In this document: positions 17,069 to 25,180 of the stretch, in pieces
How the letters are laid out: every line of letters starts with the position of its first letter
Position numbering within the stretch: position 1 is the stretch's first letter
Assembly: GCF_900167605.1 (NCBI RefSeq)
Contig: NZ_FUYH01000004.1
Coordinates: forward strand, 112,939 to 176,938
Origin: Caloramator quimbayensis
GTDB taxonomy: Bacteria > Bacillota > Clostridia > Clostridiales > Caloramatoraceae
Length of the DNA: 64,000 nucleotides
Reading direction: 5' to 3'
Program-made: the position numbers and the translations under genes
Notes under the pieces: generated by a model
What the model saw: only the letters and a program-made list of their open reading frames with translations
The model's database searches: none
Told to the model about the DNA's origin: nothing

Positions 17069-18278
17069 ACAGCCCTTTACAGTATCGACTTTAACTACAT
17101 ATATAAAGGATATAATTGAAAGCGATGTTGAACTTTGCAACGTTACAGTAACAGGAGAAATTTCTAACTTTAAATATCATTCCTCAGGGCATATGTATTT
17201 TACTTTAAAGGATGAAGACGCAAAGATTAAATGTGTTATGTTTAAAGGGTATAACCTCTTTTTAAAATTTTTGCCTGAAGACGGTATGAAGGTTATAATA
17301 TCAGGATATATTTCTGTATATGAACGGGATGGACAATACCAGCTGTATTGCTGCAGCATGCAAAAGGATGGATTAGGCAGTCTTTATGAAGCCTTTGAAA
17401 AGCTTAAGCAAAAGCTTGAAAAAGAAGGACTGTTCGATGAAGAAAGAAAAAGGCAACTGCCTTTGCTGCCTGAAAAAATAGGGGTAATAACTTCACCCAC
17501 AGGAGCAGTAATTAGAGATATTATAAACGTTTCTTCAAGAAGATACAGCAATGTAAAGATACTTCTCTACCCTGCAAAGGTTCAGGGGGAAGGTGCAAAG
17601 GAAAGCATAGTTGCGGGCTTAGAATATTTTAACAGCAGAGATGATATCGATGTTATAATAGTTGCCAGAGGAGGAGGTTCAATAGAAGAATTGTGGGCCT
17701 TTAATGAAGAGGAAGTTGCAAGAGCGATATATAAAAGCAATATTCCGGTTATATCTGCAGTAGGCCATGAAACTGATTTTACAATATCGGATTTTGTCAG
17801 CGATATTAGAGCATCAACCCCTTCCCATGCAGCAGAAATTGCAGTACCCTCTTATAATGATATTAAATATAAAATTAAAAATATAGAAAACAGATTGATA
17901 TCTAATATAGAGGATAATATAACAAGAAAAAGATATATAATAAATGATTTTATGAGGATTATAAATTCTAAATCTCCTGCAAATATTATAGTTCAAAATC
18001 AGCAGTATATAGATTCTATACAATATAAATTAATTAATTGTGTTAATAATAAAATTATATTTAATAAAAATCGTATTGAAATAGCTGTAAACAAAATAGA
18101 TGCGTTAAATCCTGCAAAGATACTTTTAAGAGGATATGGGTATGTTGAAAATAAAGGAGAAATAATAAAAAGCGTAAAACAATTGAGCATTGATGATAAA
18201 ATAAATCTTCACCTTAGCGATGGTAATGTAAAATGCAGGGTGGAGGATATTTTGGAGGATAAAAATGGAACAAGGTAG
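17061..18278 (+). CDS. xseA: exodeoxyribonuclease VII large subunit
   Basis: Large subunit of the single-strand-specific exonuclease VII. N-terminal OB fold (VTVTGEISNFKYHSSGHMYF), catalytic domain with IGVITSPTGAVIRDI, RGGGSIEELWAFNEE and SAVGHETD, then a helical stalk and C-terminal beta strands. ATG 17061 is spaced after TTGGAGG and gives the usual length of about 405 residues. It overlaps xseB by 14 bases. Confidence 0.97.
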   Translation: MSKQPFTVSTLTTYIKDIIESDVELCNVTVTGEISNFKYHSSGHMYFTLKDEDAKIKCVMFKGYNLFLKFLPEDGMKVIISGYISVYERDGQYQLYCCSMQKDGLGSLYEAFEKLKQKLEKEGLFDEERKRQLPLLPEKIGVITSPTGAVIRDIINVSSRRYSNVKILLYPAKVQGEGAKESIVAGLEYFNSRDDIDVIIVARGGGSIEELWAFNEEEVARAIYKSNIPVISAVGHETDFTISDFVSDIRASTPSHAAEIAVPSYNDIKYKIKNIENRLISNIEDNITRKRYIINDFMRIINSKSPANIIVQNQQYIDSIQYKLINCVNNKIIFNKNRIEIAVNKIDALNPAKILLRGYGYVENKGEIIKSVKQLSIDDKINLHLSDGNVKCRVEDILEDKNGTR

Positions 18279-18507
18279 AGAAAACATTAAATTTGAAGAT
18301 GCATTAAAAAGACTTGAAGAAATTGCAGATTATATGGAATCTGATAATCTTTCTTTAGAGGAGTCCTTAAAAATGTTTGAAGAAGGTATGAGGCTTGCAG
18401 ATTTTTGCAATAAAAAGCTTGATAGTGCTCAAAAGAAAATAAGCATAATACTTAAGGATAAGGATTCAAACATAGTAGAAGAGGACTTTACTTTAGAGGA
18501 GGAATAA
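18265..18507 (+). CDS. xseB: exodeoxyribonuclease VII small subunit
   Basis: An 80-residue helical protein that binds the XseA stalk. Motifs KFEDALKRLEEIADYME and SLEESLKMFEEGMRL are diagnostic. Starts inside the end of xseA after GGAGGATA, which couples their translation, and is followed four bases later by ispA. Confidence 0.97.
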   Translation: MEQGRENIKFEDALKRLEEIADYMESDNLSLEESLKMFEEGMRLADFCNKKLDSAQKKISIILKDKDSNIVEEDFTLEEE

Positions 18508-18511
18508 TTTA

Positions 18512-19387
18512 ATGGACTTTCAAAAGGAACTTATGCTAAAACAGGAATTAATAAATAGAAGGCTTGAAAAGATAATAAATGAGGATGATGCTCCAAAGAA
18601 AATTGTTGAGGCAATGAAATACAGCCTTCTTGCAGGGGGAAAAAGAATAAGGCCGGTGCTTGCGGTATCGATATGTGAGGCTCTTGGTGGCAAAATAGAA
18701 GACATTTTAGATTTTGCATGTTCTATAGAACTTATACATACCTACTCTTTAATTCACGATGACCTTCCTGCTATGGATAACGATGATTTAAGAAGAGGTA
18801 AGCCGACTAATCATGTGGTATTTGGAGAAGCAACTGCAATACTTGCAGGGGATGCACTTTTAAATTATGCCTTTGAAATAATTCTTAAAGAGGCATTAGA
18901 TAAGAATAAATATTGTTATCTAAAGGCTGCAGACATTATTGCAAAATCTGCAGGAATAAAAGGTATGATAGGCGGACAGGTAATTGATTTAGAAAGCGAA
19001 GGATTAAACATAAGCATTGAAGCTTTATATAATATGCATAGAAAAAAAACAGGAGCACTGATTGAGGCCTCCTGTCTTTGCGGGTGTATTATTGCACAAA
19101 AAGAAGATATGACAGATACAGTTAAAGAATATGGGAAAAATCTTGGAATTGCATTTCAAATAGTTGATGATATACTTGATTATGAGGGAGATCCTAAAAA
19201 ACTCGGTAAAAATACAGGAATTGATAAGAAAAATAATAAATCTACATTTGTAAGCATTTTAGGTATAGATGAATCAAAAAAACTTGCTCAGGAATATTCC
19301 AAAAACGCAAAAAATAATGCTAAAATAATAGATAAAAGCGGATTTCTTTTAAGTCTTACTGATTATCTACTAAACAGAGAAAGCTAA
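18512..19387 (+). CDS. ispA: farnesyl diphosphate synthase (geranyltranstransferase)
   Basis: Condenses dimethylallyl and isopentenyl diphosphate to geranyl and farnesyl diphosphate. The first Asp-rich motif DDLPAMDND, the second DDILDYEGD and the GGKRIRP start motif are intact; 291 residues is usual. It lies four bases after xseB. With dxs downstream, this makes an isoprenoid-synthesis segment that encloses the OLE RNA, the context known for OLE in other Firmicutes. Confidence 0.96.
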   Translation: MDFQKELMLKQELINRRLEKIINEDDAPKKIVEAMKYSLLAGGKRIRPVLAVSICEALGGKIEDILDFACSIELIHTYSLIHDDLPAMDNDDLRRGKPTNHVVFGEATAILAGDALLNYAFEIILKEALDKNKYCYLKAADIIAKSAGIKGMIGGQVIDLESEGLNISIEALYNMHRKKTGALIEASCLCGCIIAQKEDMTDTVKEYGKNLGIAFQIVDDILDYEGDPKKLGKNTGIDKKNNKSTFVSILGIDESKKLAQEYSKNAKNNAKIIDKSGFLLSLTDYLLNRES

Positions 19388-19399
19388 AGGTGGTATATC

Positions 19400-19837
19400 G
19401 TGTCAATAGGTGGAATACTTCATAACAAAATACTGATTGCAGCAGTTATAGGATGGGCGGCAGCACAGATACTAAAGGTTTTTACTGCATATTTTAAAAT
19501 TGGCAAAATAGATTATTCAAGGCTTGTAGGTTCTGGAGGAATGCCAAGTTCCCACTCGGCCTTTTCAGTAGCATTGGCAGTAAAATCGGGGAATCTTCTT
19601 GGATTTGACAGCCCAGAGTTTGCTATAGCTCTTTGCCTTGCGCTTATAGTAATGTATGATGCTGCAGGAGTAAGAAGAGCTGCTGGAAATCAGGCAAGAA
19701 TATTAAATATGATAATAGACGATATTAAAAATGAAAAAGGCATTAAGGAAGAGAGATTAAAGGAGCTAATAGGACATACACCTGTAGAAGTTATTGCAGG
19801 TGCCCTATTAGGAATAATTATTGGCATTATTGTATAG
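19400..19837 (+). CDS. divergent PAP2 (DUF212) family membrane protein
   Basis: A 145-residue membrane protein related to YuiD. The motif GSGGMPSSHSAF resembles part of the PAP2 phosphatase active site, and ALCLALIVMYDAAGVRRAAG follows. Starts at GTG 19400 after AAAGGTGG. Position between ispA and the OLE RNA suggests a role in lipid or isoprenyl phosphate metabolism, but this is inference; substrates of DUF212 proteins are unknown. Confidence 0.9.
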   Translation: MSIGGILHNKILIAAVIGWAAAQILKVFTAYFKIGKIDYSRLVGSGGMPSSHSAFSVALAVKSGNLLGFDSPEFAIALCLALIVMYDAAGVRRAAGNQARILNMIIDDIKNEKGIKEERLKELIGHTPVEVIAGALLGIIIGIIV

Positions 19838-19846
19838 AATACAACA

Positions 19847-19875
19847 TTGAGATGTTGAGGGTGATATGATAGAAT
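19847..19875 (+). promoter_or_regulatory. candidate SigA promoter for the OLE RNA
   Basis: TTGAGA (19847-19852), a 17-base spacer and TAGAAT (19870-19875). The predicted first transcribed base falls about 7-10 bases later, at the start of the closing helix of the OLE RNA (19886). It would allow the RNA to be made separately from the ispA operon. Confidence 0.55.
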
Positions 19876-19885
19876 TATATTCTGT

Positions 19886-20466
19886 TCCAAGTGGCGCAGT
19901 ATTCTAGTCAGCTGTGTTTATTATGAAGGCGGGGCTAAAAATCCGCCAAAGGGCACATCGATGAAGTTCCTTGTGCTGGCTCGCTACGCCCAGTAGTGGG
20001 TTGGTGCTGGGAGTAAGGGGGATGGGGCGACCGCAATGGCATGCGCAATCGACCCTACCCTCGCGGAGACCTATGTACGTGCTGCATTGGCAAGTACGGC
20101 ATAGGATTAAACCTGCAATGCGGTATTAAGCTGCGTGCAGTGTAGCCTGCCTTGAGTGGAACTGGTGGAGGATAGATCAGATACAAAATCTTTGGATCCA
20201 AGGTTTTGTATTATCGCTATAGGAAACCAGTTTTGCAAAAGAGGCTAATAATAAATCAGGCTGTTGAGGAAAACTCCTAGACTGTTCCAAAGAGAGGAAG
20301 AAAAGGGATTGCAGTGTGGACTAAGTGGTAATCCAGCCCCATATATGGCAACAATATGGACTTTTGGTTAAAGGGAAACCGCCACAGCGGCGACGCTGAG
20401 GTCTTAAAAGTGGGAAAGCCTGCTGGACCTAAGCCGCAAACTTAACCTTTTCTTCTGCCACTTGGA
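19886..20466 (+). ncRNA. ole: OLE RNA (ornate, large, extremophilic)
   Basis: A 581-base GC-richer, highly structured segment in a 650-base gap with no meaningful open frame. TCCAAGTGGC (19886-19895) pairs perfectly with GCCACTTGGA (20457-20466), closing the whole element. Inside, ATACAAAA (20181-20188) plus CTTTGG pair with CCAAGG plus TTTTGTAT (20204-20211). Position between isoprenoid genes (ispA upstream, dxs downstream) and directly before oapA is the published context of OLE RNA. It binds OapA at the membrane and, in Bacillus halodurans, loss causes sensitivity to cold, short-chain alcohols and Mg2+. RNase P RNA and tmRNA were considered and do not fit. The identification rests on context, size and pairing, not on a covariance model. 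Confidence 0.87.
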
Positions 20467-20488
20467 TTATACATAGAGGTAGAGTTTT

Positions 20489-21070
20489 ATGAAGGAAAAA
20501 GAAAAAAAGAAAAAAATTAAATTATATGCAAAAAGAACAAAGGATAAAGGTTCAAATTATAAATGGATAATAGGAATAACTTTATGGACCTTTTTAATTT
20601 CTGCATTTATTAGTTTCATATCAGATATTCTTCTTTCTAATGTTGGAATATTAATTGCATTTATTATATTAGTTATTATAATACTTACAGGAATTGTATT
20701 TGATATTATTGGAGTTTCTGTTACAGCTGCAGATGAAGTTCCCTTTCATTCTATGGCATCAAGAAAGGTAAAAGGAGCTAAAACATCTGTGCTTTTGATT
20801 AGAAATGCTGATAAAGTTTCAAATTTCTGCAATGATGTTATAGGCGATGTCTGCGGCGTTGTAAGCGGAGCTACAGGTGCTGTAATAATAAGCAAAATAT
20901 TATACTCCGCAAATATACATAATAAGACTATATTAACCTTATCCATAAGTGCTTTTATAGCCTCAATGACTGTTGGGGGGAAAGCAGTTGGAAAAAACTT
21001 TGCAATATCCCAAAGCAACAATATAGTATATTCAGTTGCATGGATTATAGAATCTCTGAAGGGAAAATAA
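20489..21070 (+). CDS. oapA: OLE-associated protein OapA
   Basis: A 193-residue membrane protein encoded 22 bases after the OLE RNA. The N-terminus is very basic (MKEKEKKKKIKLYAKRTKDK), fitting RNA contact, then come about four hydrophobic segments. The central TAADEVPFHSMASRKVKG and IGDVCGVVSGATGAV resemble the DUF21 fold of CNNM/CorC-type magnesium transport proteins. OapA is needed to bring OLE RNA to the membrane. Ribosome site AGAGGTAGAG. The unusually long Lys-rich head is worth comparing with other OapA proteins. Confidence 0.87.
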   Translation: MKEKEKKKKIKLYAKRTKDKGSNYKWIIGITLWTFLISAFISFISDILLSNVGILIAFIILVIIILTGIVFDIIGVSVTAADEVPFHSMASRKVKGAKTSVLLIRNADKVSNFCNDVIGDVCGVVSGATGAVIISKILYSANIHNKTILTLSISAFIASMTVGGKAVGKNFAISQSNNIVYSVAWIIESLKGK

Positions 21071-21086
21071 AAAAGATGAGGTAGAA

Positions 21087-22949
21087 ATGATGAGTCTTTT
21101 AGATGGTGTTAACTGGCCAAGCGATATAAAAAAACTTAAAATCGATGAGCTATATAAGCTTTCAGAGGAGATTAGAAATTTTTTAATTCAAAACGTCTCA
21201 AAAACAGGCGGGCATCTTGCTTCTAACCTTGGCGTAGTTGAGCTTACAATAGCACTTCACAGAGTATTTGATATGCCTGTTGATAAAATAGTATGGGATG
21301 TTGGACATCAGTCCTATGTTCATAAAATAATTACAGGAAGAAAAAATAAGTTTAATACTTTAAGAAAATATGGAGGGCTTAGCGGTTTTCCAAAGCCAAA
21401 GGAAAGTCCCTATGATGTCTTTGCAGCAGGGCACAGCAGCACATCGATTTCTGCTGCTCTTGGAATGGCAAAGGCGAGGGATTTAAAAAATGAAAATTAT
21501 AATGTAGTTGCAGTAATAGGAGATGGAGCATTAACCGGAGGTCTTGCTCTTGAAGGATTAAACGAAGCAGGTATTTCTCATACAAAGATTATAGTGGTTT
21601 TAAACGATAATGAAATGTCTATATCTCAAAATGTGGGAAGTATTGCAGCCTATTTAAGCAAAATAAGGACTGATCCAGCATATTTGACATTTAAAGATGA
21701 ATTGGAAATGATATTGAAAAAAATCCCTGCTGTTGGGAATAATTTATATAAAGGTGCGGAAAGATTAAAAGAAAGTTTAAAATACTTGGTTGTTCAGGGG
21801 ATGCTTTTTGAAGAGCTGGGCTTTACATATTTTGGGCCAATCGATGGCCATGATATACAAAAGGTAAGTGAAGTTTTAGAAAGAGCAAAGCATAAAAAGG
21901 GCCCTGTACTTGTTCATGTTGTTACTAAAAAGGGAAAAGGATACTGCTTTGCTGAAGAAAGTCCCGATATATTTCATGGAGTTGGACCCTTTGAAATTGA
22001 AACAGGAGAAAATATAGTTTCAGGGAAAACTACATATTCAAATATATTTGGAGAAGAGATAGTAAAGGCTGCAGAAAAAAATAAAAACATAGTAGCAATA
22101 ACTGCAGCAATGCCGGATGGCACGGGATTGAAGGATTTTGAAAAAAAATATCCTTCAAGATTTTTTGATGTTGGTATAGCAGAGCAGCATGCTGTAACTT
22201 TTGCAGCAGGTCTTGCAGCAAATGGCTTAAAACCTGTTTTTGCAGTTTATTCAACATTTCTTCAAAGAGCCTATGACCAGATTATACACGATGTATGCCT
22301 GCAGGATCTTCCGGTTTTATTTGCAATAGACAGATCAGGCATAGTTGGAGAAGATGGAGAAACTCATCAGGGCGTATTTGATATAGCTTATTTAAGGTCT
22401 ATTCCTAATATTACAATACTTTCACCAAAGGATATTTTTGAATTCAAAGATATGCTGAAATGGTGCTTTGAATATGAAAGACCTGCTGCAATAAGATACC
22501 CCAGAGGAGGGGACTTAGATGTTAAGTTCCCATGCTATGATAATATAATAAAAGGAAAATGGGAAATATTAAAAGAGGGTGAAGATATTGCAATACTTGC
22601 AGTTGGAAGGATGGTCCAATTTTCCTATGGAGTTTTAAATAGATTGAAAAACAGCAATAATATAAATGCTGCATTAATTAACTGTAGATTTATAAAGCCT
22701 ATAGATGTTGTTCTTCTTGATAAAATTTTTGAAAAATATAAAATTATATTTACTGTTGAAGACGGATTGCTCGCGGGAGGCTTTGGCAGTGCAGTTTTAG
22801 AATATGCATGTGAAAAAAACTATAAAGGTAAGATAGTAAGGATTGGCTTTCCTGATGAATTTATACCTCATGGAAACTCTTCTATTTTATATAAAAAATA
22901 TGGTTTGGATACCGATGGCATATATGAAAAAATACTTATGAATATATGA
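21087..22949 (+). CDS. dxs: 1-deoxy-D-xylulose-5-phosphate synthase
   Basis: First enzyme of the MEP isoprenoid pathway; condenses pyruvate and glyceraldehyde 3-phosphate with thiamine diphosphate. Motifs: WDVGHQSYVHKI (His), thiamine site GDGALTGG, catalytic Glu region GIAEQHAV, and ending GLLAGGFGSAVLE. 620 residues is normal. Two ATG codons at 21087 and 21090 are possible after GATGAGGT. Follows oapA by 16 bases. Confidence 0.97.
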   Translation: MMSLLDGVNWPSDIKKLKIDELYKLSEEIRNFLIQNVSKTGGHLASNLGVVELTIALHRVFDMPVDKIVWDVGHQSYVHKIITGRKNKFNTLRKYGGLSGFPKPKESPYDVFAAGHSSTSISAALGMAKARDLKNENYNVVAVIGDGALTGGLALEGLNEAGISHTKIIVVLNDNEMSISQNVGSIAAYLSKIRTDPAYLTFKDELEMILKKIPAVGNNLYKGAERLKESLKYLVVQGMLFEELGFTYFGPIDGHDIQKVSEVLERAKHKKGPVLVHVVTKKGKGYCFAEESPDIFHGVGPFEIETGENIVSGKTTYSNIFGEEIVKAAEKNKNIVAITAAMPDGTGLKDFEKKYPSRFFDVGIAEQHAVTFAAGLAANGLKPVFAVYSTFLQRAYDQIIHDVCLQDLPVLFAIDRSGIVGEDGETHQGVFDIAYLRSIPNITILSPKDIFEFKDMLKWCFEYERPAAIRYPRGGDLDVKFPCYDNIIKGKWEILKEGEDIAILAVGRMVQFSYGVLNRLKNSNNINAALINCRFIKPIDVVLLDKIFEKYKIIFTVEDGLLAGGFGSAVLEYACEKNYKGKIVRIGFPDEFIPHGNSSILYKKYGLDTDGIYEKILMNI

Positions 22950-22958
22950 GGAGGAAAG

Positions 22959-23771
22959 ATGGCTGAAGATAAGGAAAGAATAGATCAGCTTCTTGTAAAA
23001 AGAGGTTTTTTTGATTCAAGAGAAAAGGCTCAGAAAAATATAATGGCAGGTTTGGTTTTTGTTAACAATAAAAGAATAGATAAACCGGGAGAAAAGGTGC
23101 CTATACAATCTAACATAGAGGTAAAAGGAGAAGCTATTCCATATGTAAGCCGTGGCGGTTTAAAACTTGAAAAGGCTATTAATGAATTTTCAATAGATTT
23201 AAAAGATAAAACTGCAATGGATGTGGGAGCTTCAACAGGAGGTTTTACGGACTGTATGCTTAAAAATGGTGCTAAATTGGTGTATGCAGTTGATGTTGGA
23301 TATGGTCAGCTTGCCTGGGAGCTTAGAACTAACCCCAAGGTAGTATGTATGGAAAGAACTAATATACGTTATGTAAAACCTGAGAATATAGACACAAAAA
23401 TCGATTTTGCATCAATAGATGTTTCATTTATATCCTTAAAACTTGTTTTACCTGTTGTAAAGCAGCTTTTAAATCCTTTAGGAGAAATAGTATGTCTCAT
23501 AAAGCCTCAGTTTGAAGCAGGAAGAGAAAAGGTAGGGAAAAAAGGCGTTGTAAGAGATGCTGCTGTACATAAGGAGGTTATATCAAAAATATTGGATTTT
23601 GCAATGGACATAGGATTTAAAATTAAAGGCTTAACCTTTTCGCCTATAAAAGGCCCAGAAGGGAATATTGAATATCTTGCATATTTAATCAATGATGATG
23701 ATGCTGAAGGTAATATAGAAGGTTTAATAGAAGATATTGTAGAAAAATCCCATAAACTTCTTGAAAAATAG
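22959..23771 (+). CDS. tlyA: TlyA family S4/FtsJ-like rRNA methyltransferase
   Basis: A 270-residue protein with an N-terminal S4 RNA-binding domain (RIDQLLVKRGFFDSREKAQ) and a Rossmann methyltransferase domain (MDVGASTGGFTDCML; IDVSFISLKLVLP). TlyA proteins 2'-O-methylate rRNA cytidines; the Bacillus orthologue YqxC lies in the same dxs-argR position. Ribosome site GAGGAGGAAAG, nine bases after dxs. Confidence 0.93.
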   Translation: MAEDKERIDQLLVKRGFFDSREKAQKNIMAGLVFVNNKRIDKPGEKVPIQSNIEVKGEAIPYVSRGGLKLEKAINEFSIDLKDKTAMDVGASTGGFTDCMLKNGAKLVYAVDVGYGQLAWELRTNPKVVCMERTNIRYVKPENIDTKIDFASIDVSFISLKLVLPVVKQLLNPLGEIVCLIKPQFEAGREKVGKKGVVRDAAVHKEVISKILDFAMDIGFKIKGLTFSPIKGPEGNIEYLAYLINDDDAEGNIEGLIEDIVEKSHKLLEK

Positions 23772-23842
23772 AGTAAAAAAGAGGATTTTTAAGGTTGTTA
23801 TAGAAATAATATATAGGTTTAGGCGTTATTGGCGGTGAAATT

Positions 23843-24700
23843 ATGTCAAAAGTATCAATAATCACGAATTTATCTAAAGATAAAGATTTAAAGATGACAG
23901 AGTTAATCGTTGAGTGGCTTGAAGAGAGAGGATTTAAGGTTCTGTTATTAGAGGAAGCTGCCAATAGATTAAAAAGAAAGGAATTAGGATGTAATACAAA
24001 ACAAATATATAGTCTATGCGATTATGCAATAGTTCTTGGAGGAGATGGTACTCTTTTAGGTGCAGCAAGGGAAGCTGTAAATTATGAAACGCCTCTTCTT
24101 GGGGTAAATATGGGACGTCTTGGGTTTATTACTGAAGTTGAAGTAAAAGACGTATTTACAGCCCTTGAAAAAATTTGTAAAAAAGAATTTGCTATAGAAG
24201 AAAGATTGATGCTTGAGGCACGGGTGATAAAAGAAGGAGTAAATACTGACGTTTTTTATTGTTTAAATGATTTTGGAATTACTAAAGGAATTCTATCAAG
24301 GATAATCACTTTAAAAGTATATGTAAATGATGAATATATGGATACTTATAATGCAGATGGAATTGTTATATCAACACCCACAGGATCAACCGCTTATTCG
24401 CTTTCTGCAGGAGGCCCTATAGTTAATCCTAAAATAGGTGCAATAATAATAACACCCATCTGTCCTCATTCTTTAGGCTCAAGATCCATTGTAATATCAA
24501 AGGACGAGGTTGTAATGGTAGATGTTGAAGATGATAACCAAGGAGTATATTTAACTACAGATGGACAAAGAGGTTATAAACTTAAAAACGGTGACAGGGT
24601 AATAATAAGAAAAGCTCCATTTACTGCAAGACTAATAAAGGTTTTTAATAGAAGTTTTTATGATGTAATGAGAAATAAATTAAAGAATGAAAGGGAATAA
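23843..24700 (+). CDS. nadK: NAD kinase
   Basis: Phosphorylates NAD to NADP. The GGDGTLL motif, the NE/D-type region NDFGITKG and the PTGSTAYSLSAGGPI signature are intact; 285 residues is usual. Ribosome site GGCGGTG is modest. Its end overlaps the upstream part of the argR frame. Confidence 0.96.
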   Translation: MSKVSIITNLSKDKDLKMTELIVEWLEERGFKVLLLEEAANRLKRKELGCNTKQIYSLCDYAIVLGGDGTLLGAAREAVNYETPLLGVNMGRLGFITEVEVKDVFTALEKICKKEFAIEERLMLEARVIKEGVNTDVFYCLNDFGITKGILSRIITLKVYVNDEYMDTYNADGIVISTPTGSTAYSLSAGGPIVNPKIGAIIITPICPHSLGSRSIVISKDEVVMVDVEDDNQGVYLTTDGQRGYKLKNGDRVIIRKAPFTARLIKVFNRSFYDVMRNKLKNERE

Positions 24701-24716
24701 AGAAAGGGGTTTTTTT

Positions 24717-25169
24717 ATGAAGATTGCAAGACATGCGAAGATTTTAGAAATAATAGGAGAAAAGGACATAGAAACTCAGGAAGAGCTTGTAGATGAGCTT
24801 AGAAATGCAGGAATAGATGTAACTCAGGCTACTGTCTCAAGAGATATAAAAGAGTTAAAACTTATAAAAGTTCTTTCAAACAGCGGTAAGTATAAATATG
24901 CTCACATCGCAGAAAGTAAAAATATTCTTACTGATAAATTTATTAACATTTTTACTCAATCAGTAATTAATATAGATTATGTTAATAATATTGTTATCGT
25001 AAAAACACTATTCGGTTCAGGACCTGCAGCTGGAGAAGCGATAGATAATATGGGACTCGATGGGCTTGTAGGAAGTGTAGCTGGTGATAATACTCTGATT
25101 TTAATAGCAAGAACTCCTGAAAAGGCTCAGGAGATAGTTTTAAAGTTTAAAAAAATATTAAATGAATAG
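24717..25169 (+). CDS. argR: arginine repressor ArgR/AhrC
   Basis: Hexameric arginine-dependent regulator, 150 residues. N-terminal winged helix (RHAKILEIIGEKDIETQEEL, then ATVSRDIKELKLIKV) and C-terminal arginine-binding domain (VKTLFGSGPAAGEAID, LVGSVAGDNTLILIART). ATG 24717 follows GAAAGGGG; the frame opens at 24687 inside nadK without a ribosome site. argR before recN is the conserved Gram-positive order. Confidence 0.97.
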   Translation: MKIARHAKILEIIGEKDIETQEELVDELRNAGIDVTQATVSRDIKELKLIKVLSNSGKYKYAHIAESKNILTDKFINIFTQSVINIDYVNNIVIVKTLFGSGPAAGEAIDNMGLDGLVGSVAGDNTLILIARTPEKAQEIVLKFKKILNE

Positions 25170-25180
25170 GAGGAGTATAA

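Noticed and set aside
19838..20488. Possible RNase P RNA or tmRNA in the gap after the DUF212 gene
   Set aside because: The conserved RNase P string GAGGAAAGTCC is absent (only TTGAGGAAAACTCC occurs), and no tRNA-like acceptor end exists as in tmRNA. Context and pairing fit OLE RNA.
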